Part shown: piece by piece, positions 46,147-59,016 of the stretch
Position numbering within the stretch: the first letter of the stretch is position 1
How the letters are laid out: each line of letters begins with the position of its first letter
Assembly: GCA_029204225.1 (NCBI GenBank)
Contig: CM055092.1
Span: forward strand, 24,448,381-24,512,380
DNA length: 64,000 nucleotides
Direction: 5' to 3'
Source of the DNA: Diphasiastrum complanatum
Lineage: Eukaryota; Streptophyta; Lycopodiopsida; Lycopodiales; Lycopodiaceae
Translations under genes and position numbers: made by a program
Notes under the pieces: model-generated
Database searches by the model: none
The model's input: the letters and a program-made list of their open reading frames with translations, nothing else
What the model was told of the DNA's origin: nothing

Positions 46147-46416
46147 TCGCCTTACAACATGAAGAAATGTGTTGATCTTGGTGACAATAGTACTCACACT
46201 ATTGAAGGTGAGGGTACTATAAGATCACGATTCCAGCATGATCAGTTCAAATTACTATTAAAAGTCTTATATGTTTCTAAACTCTCTACAAATTTGTTAT
46301 CAGTAAGTAGAATTATAGATTTAGATCATAAGGTAGAATTCGAATTTGATCAATGCAAAATTATGGATAGGAGTGATAAGATCCTTGCACTCAGCAAGAG
46401 GCAGAGTTACTTATAG
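46147..46416 (+). pseudogene. Copia protease to pre-integrase fragment
   Basis: Plus frame from YNMKKCVDLGDNSTHTIEGE through LYVSKLSTNLLSVSRI to ILALSKRQSYL and a TAG. It starts just downstream of where the protease active site would be. It is fused tail to tail with the gypsy fragment. The following ~220 bp match 19230-19440 inverted. Confidence 0.75.
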
Positions 46417-49400
46417 AGATTGGCACACTATTATTCTGAGTCTAGTCAAGCCTTGAAAACCTCTATTCTATTCGATAAAGTGTGAAGGATTTCAGATGGT
46501 GTCAGTAGAACTAGAATAATTCTCAAAGGACTAAACTTGTTTACACATGATGGAGTGTATATATACAGAAGGTTGGTAATAAGTGCATAAATTTTGGTTT
46601 TCAGTTTCAAGAAAAATTCATAAAAAGTACGTGTATGAGCTTCACTAGCATTTGTGCAAAATGAGTCGAATTTCAAAACTTATATATTAGCCAAATTGCT
46701 TCTTTGGCAATTATGGGAAAAAAACTACAAAACATATAGATTACTATTAAACACGATCTCTAAATCTTCTTGAAGGGTCAATAAGTAACTAGAGCTTCGA
46801 TGAGGGTTGAACCTTCACCAAAGAACTACCCCTGCATAAGTACTATAAATAATCATGCTTTACATGGTTTTAACCCTCTCTCGAGTCAATTTTGATGTTT
46901 AGTGTCTATCAACTAGGTCTATGATGGTTCATAATGACATTGCACATCAAACTTACGTATGATGCAAACTAACCCTCGCAAACCTCAAGTTAAGCAGATT
47001 GTACTATTTTGAATCAATGGTAAACTTTGCAAAGATTGGTTTGACTATTTTATTTCAAAAATAGCCATTCTGGTAATTTTTAGTCTCTTCATAATTAATT
47101 TTAAATGGTTTTACAGAATGTAACTATTTTGAACTTTTTATTTTATGCTTTTTTTTATACATACATACATATGTATGTATAGTTATTGTGCTTTTCAGAG
47201 AAAATAGATAAGTAACTATTGGAAAACAACAAAGTAAAGAATGAAATAGATAGAAAAAAACGTGTTGATTTAGAAATAAGTTTAGGTTGCCAATGCTCGT
47301 GTAACTGACTCTCATTAAATAGAGCATTAAAGCACTCTCTATCTAAACTTTTCAAAAATAACACTCCTAAAAACAAGATATCTGACATGATAATAACTTA
47401 TGCTGTAAACTTCAATTTCCCTGTAGACAACTTCATCTTATCATAAATACCAAATCTCCAACTTTATGATCTTTTCTATTCAATCTTCGATCATGCCAAG
47501 CCTTACGCCATACATTTTTCATGACTAACGCATCAACACATAAAACTACCACCAATAAACTTTCGCTAGATTTTTTAATATTTCAACAGTCTACTAATAT
47601 GGATTCAAATAAATCTTTATCTAGATTCTGGATTCCGCATGGATTATCCACGCATGGATAATCCACACAATTTTTTTTGACCAAAAAAAAACCTTTGGCG
47701 CGAACCAAAATGTGGTTGGCTCCTAAATTAGAGACCGACTTTCTTTTTTATGTTGTGTGAGAGAGAGAGAAAAATAGAGTATAGATGAGAGTGAGGGTGA
47801 GATGGGGATGAATGTGAGTGAGAAGATTGACAGTATTTAGTTTTTAGCTCATTGATGGATATTAATAATACTGTCACTCTGTAATAATTGGAAATTTTTG
47901 GCAATTATCATGTAATCCTCTATGACTTTAGTGGCAAATTGGGATCGAATGCCACCAAGCCAAAAATTGTCCCACTTCATTATTATTGTTGCTAGAAACA
48001 CCAAATCATGTGTAGATGTTGCAAATTGTTTGATAGTTGGATCCGGAGAATCTGTGCATTGCTCCACAAAAGAAGTGCATAAATTTTGGTTTTCAGTTTC
48101 AAGCGAAATTCATAAAAAGTACGTGAATGAGCTTCACTAGCATTTGTGCAAAATGAGTCGAATTTCAAACTTATATATTAGACAAATTGCTTCTTTGGCA
48201 ATTATGGGAAAGAAACTACAAAACATATAGAGTACTATGGAACAAGATCTCAAAATCTTCTTGAAGGGTCAATAAGTAACTTTGATGAGGGTTGAACCTT
48301 CACCAAAGAACAACTCCTGCATAACTACTATAAATAATCATGTTTCACATGGTTTTAACCCTCTCTCGAGTCAATTTTGATGTTTTGTGTCTATCAACTA
48401 GGTCGACGATAGTTCATAATGACATTGCACAACAAACTTACGTATGATGCAAACTAACCCTCACTAAGCCCAATTTAAGCAGATTGTACTATTTTGAATG
48501 AATGGTAAACTTTGCAAAGATTGGTTTGGCTATTTTATTTAAAAAATAGCAATTCTGGTAATTTCTAGTCTCTTCATGTTTATTTTGAATTGTTTTACCA
48601 AATGTAACTATTTTGAACTTTTTATTTTATGCTTTTTTTTTGAACATACATACATACATATGTATGTATAGTTATTGTGTTTTTTAGAGAAAATCGATAA
48701 TTAACTATTGGAAAACAACAAAGTAAAGAATGAAATAGATAGAAAAAAACATGGTTTTCATTTAGAAATAAGTTTAGGCTGCCAATGCTCGTGTAACTGA
48801 CTGTCATTAAATAGAGCATTAAAGCACTCTCTATCTAAACATTTCAAAAATAACACTCCTAAAAACAAGATGTCTGACATGATAAGAACTTATGTTGTAA
48901 ACTTCAATTTCCCTGTAGACAACTTCATCTTATCATAAATACCAAATCTCCAACTTTATGATCTTTTCTATTCAATCTTCGATCATGCCAAGCCTTACGC
49001 CATACATTTTTCATGACTAACACATCAACACAAAAACTACCACCAATCAACTTTCGCTAGATTTTTTAATATTTCAACAGTCCACTAATATGGATTTGAA
49101 TAAATCTCTATCTAGATTCTGGATTCCGCGTGAATTATCCACGCATGGATAATCCACACAAATTTTTTTGACCAAAAAAAACTTTTGGCGCGAACCAAAA
49201 TGTGTTTCGCTCCTAAATTAGAGATCGACTTTCTTTTTTCTGTTGTGTTAGAGAGAGAGAAAAACAGAGTATAGATGAGAGTGAGGATGAGATGGGGATG
49301 AATGTGAGTGAGAGGATTGATAGTGTTTAGTTTTTAGTTTATTGATGGATATTAATAGTATTGTCACTCTGTCATAATTGGAAATTTCGGGCAATTATTA

Positions 49401-50063
49401 TGTAATTCTCTATGACTTTAGTGGCAAATTGGGATCGAATGCCACCAGGCCAAAAATTGTCCCACTTCATTATTATTCTTGCTAGAAACACCAAATCATG
49501 TGTGGATGTTGCAAGCTGTTTACCGGTTGGATCTGGATTATCTGTGCATTGCTCCACAAAAGAAGTGCATAAGTTTTGGTTTTTAGTTTCAAGCAAAATT
49601 CATAAAAAGTACATGTATGAGCTTCACTAGCATTTGTGCAAAATGAGTCGAATTTCAAACTTATATATTAGACAAATTGCTTCTTTGGCAAGTATGGGAA
49701 AAAAACTACAAAACATATTGAGTACTATGAAACAAGATCAAAAAATCTTCTTGAAGGGTCAATAAGTAACTAGAGCTTCAATGAGGGTTGAACCTTCACC
49801 AAAGAAGAACCCCTGCATAAGTACTATAAATAATCATGCTTCACATGGTTTTAACCCTCTCTCGAATCAATTTTGATGTTTTGTGTCTATCAACTAGGTC
49901 GACGATGGTTCATAATGACATTGCAAATCAATCTTATGTATGATGCAAACTAACCCTCGCAAAGCTCAAATTAAGCAGATTGTACTATTTTGAATGAATG
50001 GTAAGCTTTGCAAAGATTGGTTTGACTATTTTATTTAAAAAATAGCAATTCTGGTAATTTCTA

Positions 50064-50308
50064 ATTCCACCAGAGGCCCGAAGTATCCTGCCCTGTAGAA
50101 TAAGTCGTGGAGCAGAAATCAGAAATGTGCAGAAGTGGGTGTGTGGAAGGCTCATATGTCTTCGCAAAAAGTACAAAATCAGCCGAACACAGATAGGTGT
50201 CAAGAGCAGCCGCTGTAGAAGAGATGGAGAGGCCGCTGCAGTTCCAAAAACCGAATGTGACGCTATCTGGGGTTATTGGGCTGCTCCCATGCTCGAGTAC
50301 CCCAACTT
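50064..50308 (-). pseudogene. Possible endonuclease-domain fragment in short array unit
   Basis: 245-bp block found only in short units. The minus strand is open across it and reads TPDSVTFGFWNCSGLSISST, AALDTYLCSADFVLFAKTYE, then HISDFCSTTYSTGQDTSG. FWNCxGL followed by DxVxFxxT is reminiscent of the start of a LINE-type endonuclease (EEP fold), but the usual catalytic Glu position reads Lys. GC content is higher than the array's. Family assignment is tentative. Confidence 0.35.
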
Positions 50309-52728
50309 CCACGCATGGATAATCCACACAAAATTTTTTGACCAAAAAAAACTTTTGGCGCGAACCAAAATGTGTTTCGCTCCTAAATTAGAGATCGACT
50401 TTCTTTTTTCCGTTGTGTTAGAGAGAGAGAAAAACAGAGTATAGATGAGAGTGAGGATGAGAATGGGATGAATGTGAGTGAGAGGATTGATAGTGTTTAG
50501 TTTTTAGTTTATTGATGGATATTAATAGTATTGTCACTCTGTCATAATTGGAAATTTCGGGCAATTATTATGTAATCCTCTATGACTTTAGTGGGAAATT
50601 GGGATCGAATGCCACCATTCCAAAAATTGTCCCACTTCATTATTATTCTTGCTAGAAACACCAAATCATGTGTAGATGTTGCAAATTGTTTTATGGTTGG
50701 ATCTGGAGAATCTGTGAATTACTCCACAAAAGAAGTGCATAAGTTTTGGTTTTTAGTTTCAAGCAAAATTCATAAAAAGTATATGTATGAGCTTCACTAG
50801 CATTTGTGCAAAATGAGTCGAATTTCAAACTTATATATTAGACAAATTGCTTCTTTGGCAATTATGGGAAAAAAACTACAAAACATATTGAGTACTATGA
50901 AACAAGTCTCAAAATCTTCTTGAAGGGTCAATAAGTAACTAGAGCTTCGATGAGGGTTGAACGTTTACCAAAGAAGAACCCTCGCACAAGTACTATAAAT
51001 AATCATGCTTCACATGGTTTTAACCCTCTCTCGAGTCAATTTTGATGGTTTGTGTCTATCAACTAGGTCAACGATGGTTCATAACAACATTGCACATCAA
51101 ACTTACGTATGATGCAAACTAACCCTCGCAAAGCTCAAGTTAAGCAGATTGTACTATTTTGACTGAATGGTAAACTTTGCAAAGATTGGTTTGACTATTT
51201 TATTTAAAAAATAGCAATTCTGGTAATTTCTAGTCTCTTCATGTTTATTTTAAATTGTTTTACCGAATGTAACTATTTTGAACTTTTTATTTTATGCTTT
51301 TTTTTAAAACATACATACATACATACGTATGTATAGTTATTGTGTTTTTTAGAGAAAATCGATAATTAACTATTGGAAAACAACAAAGTAAAGAATGAAA
51401 TAGATTGACAAAAACATGGTGTTCATTTAGAAATAAGTTTAGGCTGCCAATGCTCGTGTAACTGACTGTCATTAAATAGAGCATTAAAGCACTCTCTATC
51501 TAAACATTTCAAAAATAACACTCCTAAAAACAAGATGTCTGACATGATAAGAACTTATGTTGTAAACTTCAATTTCCCTGTAGACAACTTCATCTTATCA
51601 TAAATACCAAATCTCCAACTTTATGATCTTTTCTATTCAATCTTCGATCATGCCAAGCCTTACGCCATACATTTTTCATGACTAACACATCAACACAAAA
51701 ACTACCACCAATCAACTTTCGCTAGATTTTTTAATATTTCAACAGTCCACTAATATGGATTTGAATAAATCTCTATCTAGATTCTGGATTCTGCGTGGAT
51801 TATCCACGCATGGATAATCCACACAAAATTTTTTGACCAAAAAAAACTTTTGGCGCGAACCAAAATGTGTTTCTCTCCTAAATTAGAGATCGACTTTCTT
51901 TTTTCCGTTGTGTTAGAGAGAGAGAAAAACAGAGTATAGATGAGAGTGAGGATGAGATGGGGATGAATGTGAGTGAGAGGATTGATAGTGTTTAGTTTTT
52001 AGTTTATTGATGGATATTAATAGTATTGTCACTCTGTCATAATTGGAAATTTCGGGCAATTATTATGTAATCCTCTATGACTTTAGTGGCAAATTGGGAT
52101 CGAATGCCACCAGGCCAAAAATTGTCCCACTTCATTATTATTCTTGCTAGAAACACCAAATCATGTGTGGATGTTGCAAACTGTTTACCGGTTGGATCTG
52201 GATTATCTGTGCATTGCTCCACAAAAGAAGTGCATAAGTTTTGGTTTTTAGTTTCAAGCAAAATTCATAAAAAGTACATGTATGAGCTTCACTAGCATTT
52301 GTGCAAAATGAGTCGAATTTCAAACTTATATATTAGACAAATTGCTTCTTTGGCAAGTATGGGAAAAAAACTACAAAACATATTGAGTACTATGAAACAA
52401 GATCTCAAAATCTTCTTGAAGGGTCAATAAGTAACTAGAGCTTCAATGAGGGTTGAACCTTAACCAAAGAAGAACCCCTGCATAAGTACTATAAATAATC
52501 ATGCTTCACATGGTTTTAACCCTCTCTCGAGTCAATTTTGATGTTTTATGTCTATCAACTAGGTCGACGATGGTTCATAATGACATTGCAAATCAATCTT
52601 ATGTATGATGCAAACTAACCCTCGCAAAGCTCAAATTAAGCAGATTGTACTATTTTGAATGAATGGTAAGTTTTGCAAAGATTGGTTTGACTATTTTATT
52701 TAAAAAATAGCAATTCTGGTAATTTCTA

Positions 52729-52973
52729 ATTCCACCAGAGGCCCGAAGTATCCTGCCCTGTAGCATAAGTCGTGGAGCAGAAATCAGAAATGTGCAGAAG
52801 TGGGTGTGTGGAAGGCTCATATGTCTTCGCAAAAAGTACAAAATCAGCCAAACACAGATAGGTGTCAAGAGCAGCCGTTGTAGAAGAGATGGAGAGGCCG
52901 CTGCAGTTCCAAAAACCGAATGTGACGCTATCTGGGGTTATTGGGCTGCTCCCATGCTCGAGTACCCCAACTT
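52729..52973 (-). pseudogene. Second copy of the endonuclease-like insert
   Basis: Nearly identical to 50064-50308, spaced 2665 bp away. Here the open frame continues beyond the insert into the array unit (52726-53226). It is a product of the dimer duplication, not an independent insertion. Confidence 0.35.
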
Positions 52974-54478
52974 CCACGCATGGATAATCCACACAAATTT
53001 TTTTGACCAAAAAGAAACCTTTGGCGTGAACCAAGATGTGTTTCGCTCCTAAATTAGAGATCGACTTTCTTTTTTCCTTTGTGTGAGAGAGAAAAACAGA
53101 GTATAGGTGAGAGTGAGGATGAGATGGGGATGAATGTGAGTGAGAGGATTGATAGTGTTTAGTTTTTAGTTCATTGAAGGATATTAATAGTACTGTCACT
53201 CTGTAATAATTGGAAATTTCTGGCAATTATTATGTAATCCACTATGACTTTAGTGGGAAATTGGGATCGAATGCCACCATTCCAAAAATTGTCCCACTTC
53301 ATTATTATTCTTGCTAGAAACACCAAATCATGTGTAGATGTTGCAAATTGTTTTATGGTTGGATCTGGAGAATCTGTGAATTGCTCCACAAAAAAAGTGC
53401 ATAAGTTTTGGTTTTTAGTTTCAAGCAAAATTCATAAAAAGTATATGTATGAGCTTCACTAGCATTTGTGCAAAATGAGTCGAATTTCAAACTTATATAT
53501 TAGACAAATTGCTTCTTTGGCAATTATGGGAAAAAAACTACAAAACATATTGAGTACTATGAAACAAGATCTCAAAATCTTCTTGAAGGGTCAATAAGTA
53601 ACTAGAGCTTCAATGAGGGTTGAACGTATACCAAAGAAGAACCCCCACACAAGTACTATAAATAATCATGCTTCACATGGTTTTAACCCTCTCTCGAGTC
53701 AATTTTGATGGTTTGTGTCTATCAACTAGGTCGACGATGGTTCATAACGACATTGCACATCAAACTTACACATGATGCAAACTAGCCCTCGCAAAGCTCA
53801 AGTTAAGCAGATTGTACTATTTTGACTGAATGGTAAACTTTGCAAAGATTGGTTTGACTATTTTATTTAAAAAATAGCAATTCTGGTAATTTCTAGTCTC
53901 TTCATGTTTATTTTTAATTGTTTTACCGAATGTAACTATTTTGAACTTTTTATTTTATGCTTTTTTTTTAAACATACATACATACATACGTATGTATAGT
54001 TATTGTGTTTTTTAGAGAAAATCGATAATTAACTATTGGAAAACAACAAAGTAAAGAATGAAACAGATAGAAAAAAACATGGTGTTCATTTAGAAATAAG
54101 TTTAGGCTGCCAATGCTCGTGTAACTGACTGTCATTAAATAGAGCATTAAAGCACTCTCTATCCAAACATTTCAAAAATAACACTCCTAAAAACAAGATG
54201 TCTGACATGATAATAACTTATGCTGTAAACTTCAATTTCCCTGTAGACAACTTCATCTTATCATAAATACCCAATCTCCAACTTTATGATCTTTTCTATT
54301 CAATCTTCGATCATGCCAAGCCTTACGCCATACAATTTTCATGACTAACGCATCAACACAAAAACTACCACCAATCAACTTTCGCTAGATTTTTTAATAT
54401 TTCAACAGTCTACTAATATGGATTCGAATAAATCTCTATCTAGATTCAGGATTCCGCATGGATTATCCACGCATGGAT

Positions 54479-55002
54479 AAGCAGATGGAAACAATTTGCT
54501 CTTATTGGAAACAAACAACTAGAAGTTTAGCTCAAATAAACATACATGATTAGATTTGAGCAACTATTAATGACATCTTGCTTTCTATAAATCTTGAGAT
54601 GAATTCCACAACACTGCACGTATCAACACTACCTTTAGTAAACACGATTCGCTTTGCATGACCTGAAGATTTACTCTGATTGGATCTCGAAAGTAGAAGC
54701 TGTCTGCAGAAAATGAGAATCAAGAACATTTTTAAAAGCCACTGAACCATTGCAAATTATCATTTCTACCTGAAACAAGGTAGAAGAAAATGTTGATTAT
54801 TTGTCACCACTGCATAATAACATATATGTGCCTTGAAATTTCCAACCTTTTTCTACCATGAACACTAGTCTTCTTTTCAGGTGAATGTTCATGAAGAATT
54901 GCAGCTTCTACAAAACTCAAAGAAGAGTTTTTCCGACTCATGTACTGAGCTATATGAAAAAAGTCATCTTCATCGTATTTCTCCCAGTGCAGACCAGGGA
55001 AC
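54479..55002 (-). pseudogene. AP2-like subfamily-1 fragment (exons 5-7)
   Basis: Exon 6 is 54633-54703 (71 nt) and exon 5 is 54832-54986 (155 nt). The exon 5 acceptor has changed from CAG to CAC. The segment with its array junction parallels 39067-39588, so the two regions are segmental duplicates. Confidence 0.7.
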
Positions 55003-55740
55003 TATGAAGAATTGAAAAAGATTATCTATGTTAGATATAGTGGTCTTATGTTTTTTACATCAAGCATCTAGGTGTAGGATGTTGATAGGAATAAATTTGG
55101 CATAGATGGCAAATTATGCACTTCCACTTGTAATGCCACTATTGAGCCAAAATAGAGTAAGAGACTAAACACGTGCCAATTAGAGTGTAGACAAGTGTAA
55201 AGCTTTTTTTTGATGAATTCCAAGAGGTCCAATAGGATTTAGAGGTGGAACCTTGTGAGGTCCAATAGGAAATTGAGGTGCGCTTGAATATAGTCCAATA
55301 GAATTAAGAGGTGCATGGATCAATGATCCAATAGGATCAAGAGGTGAAAAAATATGGTTCAATTATAGTTAAGCATAGTGGTAGCTCGTGGATCTACTAG
55401 TATCATTGTACTCCTCATTTTGAAACTAATTGATTTGGTGATTTCATGGATTTTGTGAGTTATTGGATTTCTAGCTTTCTCTCTCTACCCGAGAGCTCAT
55501 GATGCTTTTTCTCTCTCTACCCGAGGAGAGCAACTTGTTTTTACTTAGATTATTTTTTGAATACTTCCCACATGTGTGAGTGAGAGTTGGAAGTGATTGA
55601 ATGCATGTAGTAGTGTGTTTTTGCCATAGGAACTAAGATTGATCTTGAATCTCAATCTAGTCTTGATCTTGGTGCATCTACACACCTTAGGAGATCACAA
55701 GTATATGTTTGTGGACAATCCACACATGTGAAATTCAACA
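55003..55740 (+). mobile_element. Solo LTR at the same AP2 site
   Basis: Starts TATGAAG (TG mutated to TA) and ends AAATTCAACA, with flanks GGAAC and GGACA. It is longer than the copy at 39589-40189 but sits at the same AP2 position. It is homologous to the LTRs at 56650 and 59017. Confidence 0.85.
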
Positions 55741-56025
55741 GGACATACAAATTATCACTTTTTATTTCTCACATGTGGGAGATTAAACACGCGTTAAAAT
55801 CAAAAGACCCTTCTTCAAACATTTGGAGAGCAATGCGTTTTATAATGTGACCTAGCGGTATAGCCCACTGTATATAATAAATTTGACTTTAAATGCAGAC
55901 GACACTCGGTACTCTAACCATACCAGTGGCATTTCAGACTCATAGTTTTCTAATGGGAAGTTAAGTTTCTTGGTGTGACGAAGTTTAATTGCTGACCTAT
56001 TATAATTCCTGAGCCACACACACCA
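55741..56025 (-). pseudogene. AP2-like exon 4 fragment
   Basis: Exon 4 is 55924-56008 (85 nt, normal CTCAG acceptor and GT donor), continuing the gene interrupted by the solo LTR. It joins copia-related sequence at about 56020, the same junction seen at 21680. Confidence 0.65.
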
Positions 56026-56649
56026 GTGTAGCTAGTTTTACCATATCTTGACAATTTGCACACATCCACATGAAATTGATCAAACATGAGATAGAAAAAG
56101 TAAAGTAAATCCTTTGAGCTTACTTGAGTCTTAAATATGCTGTAAAATCATATCCATAACAGCTTTGTCAATTACCTCTCCTTTGATGCTCTTGACTAGT
56201 TCCAAATTGCCAACTTCCCTTTTCACTAGTTGAAGCGCTTTGAGATCAACCTCTTGATCTTCAACTTGACCATTAATGTCATTGAACAAAATTTGTCTTC
56301 CAGATCCAATACTTGATTTTACAGCTAGATAACATCCATCCACTTGCATAGCTCCATGTACACAAGAAGATCCTCCAAAATATCTTTCACTCTTTATAAG
56401 AGTTCGATACTCAAGATCCATTGCTTGGATCCACTCCTCTTCTTTCCTTGCTTGATCTACACTTGTAGGCTCATCCAAAGAGGCAACATAATTTCCAGAA
56501 ACTACTTGCTTACCCTTTTGATCATATGTGAGCCTTGAAGGTACTTGTCTTTCTCTTGATGTTCTCCTTGGATTTTGGCTTGATGAAGGTCCATCATCAT
56601 TACCATAAAAAATAGGATCATTTTCATCAACATCAAGAATGTTAGTTCC
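56026..56649 (-). pseudogene. Copia integrase/RT-start and unknown extension, third copy
   Basis: Frame 56131-56478 contains EPTSVDQARKEEEWIQAMDL, then the unknown extension (GQVEDQEVDLKALQLVKREV). To the right is the acidic linker up to 56649, where the LTR element inserted. It shares its left edge with the right arm at 21687. Confidence 0.75.
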
Positions 56650-57425
56650 TGTGAGAAATTGGCAAAAATCTAGTATTTTTTATGATAGAAGTTTGTAAGT
56701 GAATCTCACATGTGTGGAGGATGTTCCCACGTGTGGACAATTGTAAAGTAAATCAAAATGTTTGATATAGGATGTTGATAGGGTCAAATTTGGCATAGAT
56801 GGCAAATTATCCATTTCCACTTGTAATGCCAATATTGAGCCAAAATAGAGCCAAACTTGTGCCAAATAGAGTGTAGACAAGTGTCATGCTTTTGTTTGAT
56901 GAAGCTTAAGAGGTCCAATAGGATTTAGAGGTGGAACCTTGTGAGGTCCAATAGAAAATTGAGGTGTGCTTGAATATAGTCCAATAGAATTTAGAGGTGC
57001 ATGGATCAATGGTCCAATAGGATTAAGAGGTGGCAAAGTGTGATCCAATCATAGTTAAGCATAGTGGTAGCTCATGAATCTATTAGTATCATTGTACTCC
57101 TCCTTTTGGATCTAATTGATTTTGAGATTGAGTGGATTTTGAGTGTCATTGAATTTCTAGCTTTCTCTCTCTACCCGAGAGCTCATGATGGTTTTTCTCT
57201 CTCTACCCAAGGAGAGCAGCTTGTTTTTACTTAGAATACTTTTGGAACACTTCCCACATGTGTGAGTGAGAGTTGGAAGTGATTGAATGCATGTAGTAGT
57301 GTGTTTTTGCCATAGGATTCAAGATTGATCTTGAATCTCAATCTAGTCTTGATCTTGGTGCATCTACACACCTTAGGAGATCACAAGTACATGTAGTGGA
57401 CAGTCCACACGTGTGAAATTCAACA
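56650..57425 (+). repeat. 5' LTR of the antisense-gag element
   Basis: 776 bp, TGTGAGAAATTGG to TGAAATTCAACA. Relatives: 59017-59352, 39589-40189 and 55003-55740. It contains repeated 'ggtccaataggat' phrases. Confidence 0.88.
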
Positions 57426-57438
57426 TGGTATCAGAGCC
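57426..57438 (+). promoter_or_regulatory. Primer binding site
   Basis: TGGTATCAGAGCC directly follows the LTR end CA. It is an exact match to the commonly used initiator-Met-tRNA complementary site of plant LTR elements. Confidence 0.9.
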
Positions 57439-57600
57439 TACCTAAGGTTACCATGCATTTTTATCCATTTGAGTGAAAACTATTCATCAATCTTGATCTA
57501 GAAATTGTCAAGGCCCATTTTCCTAGCTATCTTGTTCAATTTTGGATCAAAAGAGATCAAAAGGACATTGATTGGGTCTGACCTGGTACTGTACGGAATC

Positions 57601-58651
57601 AGGTGCTCAGACACATGTGAGGAACATCCAATCATAAGGCATAATAAGGCATAATAGATGAAAAAAAGTTCTTGGAGCCACACATATGTGAAGATGCTCC
57701 ACTATCAATATACCATGAGTCATCCTTGTTGAAGGTGGAAGAGGAGAAGCTTGATTCCATAAGAGAGCCTTCTCCATCACTTGCAATATAGTCTTCTTTC
57801 TCATTGGTGATGTTGGCTTGATTGAGTTGATTCTTCTTCTTGAAGCAATTGGTGGCATAATGGCCTTTCTTGCCACAATAAAAGCACTTGATCATCTTCT
57901 TGTTGAGATTTGAATTAGAAGCATGAGAGGTATCCTCCTCCTCCTCTCCATCTTGGTCTTTAGCTTTGTCATTAGAGAAGTGATGGTGTTGCTTCTTACT
58001 CCTCTCTTTGTGCTTGGCAAATAGAACTTTGCCATCATCATGATTGAGTGATAGCTTGTCCATCCTCAAGATTTTGTACTCCTGTCTTGATTCTTCAGAA
58101 ATAAGCACACTTTGAAGGGCCTCCAAACTTGGTAGCTCCTCCTTAATAGCATAGGATTGGACAAGGTTGTCATATTCATCTCTCAAGCCATTGAGAATCA
58201 CTTGGACTAGCTCACTTTGATTGATTGAGTCACCAATACATGCAAGCTCCCTATGAATATCCTTGACTCTCAAAACATAATTAGATGCACTCTCATCACT
58301 CTTTTGACTACTTTGGAATATTTGATTTCTAAGAGTGAGGAGCCTAGAGGTGTTCTTAGCCTCATAGATGGACTTGAGACAATCCCAAGCTTCCTTGGAT
58401 GTAGAACAATCACCAATCTCCCTCAATATCTCATTAGAGACATTCATATTAATGTAGTGGAGAGCCATCCTAGCTCTCTTCTTGTATTTTTGTACTTCTT
58501 GAAGGACTTGAGGCTCCTCCTCAATCCCAAGTACAATGTCCATCACATCTTGGAGTATCAAGATGGACTCCATCCTCAACTTCCATATTGAATAATTGGA
58601 AGTAGACAATCTCTCACATGGTTGCAACAAGTATGAACGCATTGAAGTCAT
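57601..58651 (-). pseudogene. Copia gag with zinc knuckle and protease start, antisense
   Basis: 339-codon frame 57632-58651, the longest in the window. The UBN2-type gag reads NYSIWKLRMESILILQDVMD, EAWDCLKSIYEAKNTSRLL and YVLRVKDIHRELACIGDS. Next are a basic and acidic region and a CCHC knuckle (CFYCGKKGHYATNC), then DSWYIDSGASSHMCGSKNFF with intact protease DSG. It ends soon after the active site, with no integrase or RT. It lies opposite to the host element's PBS/PPT orientation, so it was inverted or inserted into it. Its own protein is uninterrupted, unlike other copia pieces here. Confidence 0.85.
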
Positions 58652-59016
58652 GTAAAGTGGAGATAAATAAAAGTGATGAACAAAAAATGTTACTTCTCTC
58701 TCACTATTAGGCTTGGAAGCCTCAGATTTCTCTATTTATGGTGCATCCATGATGCAAGTGGAACTTTCAAGGCAAAGATCATCATCAAGCATGGAGGAAG
58801 CCCATGATAATAGTGGCATATTGGTGGAGCACTCTTCAAAGGCATTGGCAAGAGATCTCTACCAAAGAGATCTTTTCATGGATATGGTGAGGGTGCTGCT
58901 ATGATGGATCCCTTGGCTGATCTTCACTTCTTATGCATACCAAAGGATCCACTCAAAAAGATTTACAAACTTCTCAAGTGATCTAGTACCTTTCCAAGCT
59001 ATTTTTTGAGGAGGAG

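Larger units (their letters stand above)
46640..54478 (-). repeat. Tandem array, alternating ~1.49-kb and ~1.17-kb units
   Basis: The anchor 'ggttttaaccctctctcg' occurs at 46866, 48351, 49847, 51016, 52512 and 53679, giving spacings 1485, 1496, 1169, 1496 and 1167 bp. From 48351 onward the period is 2665 bp (long plus short). Short units carry a 245-bp insertion replacing about 570 bp. Each unit holds the FVEQ-type frame; long units also hold the integrase-like tail, a 'tacatacatacgtatgtat' microsatellite and the palindrome. The array ends at 54478 fused to AP2 sequence. Confidence 0.92.

Noticed and set aside
47155-47388. Minus-strand frames in array units with SLNLFLN and HTYVCMY
   Set aside because: They read through the integrase-like remnant's wrong frame and the tacatacata microsatellite; not kept consistently between units.
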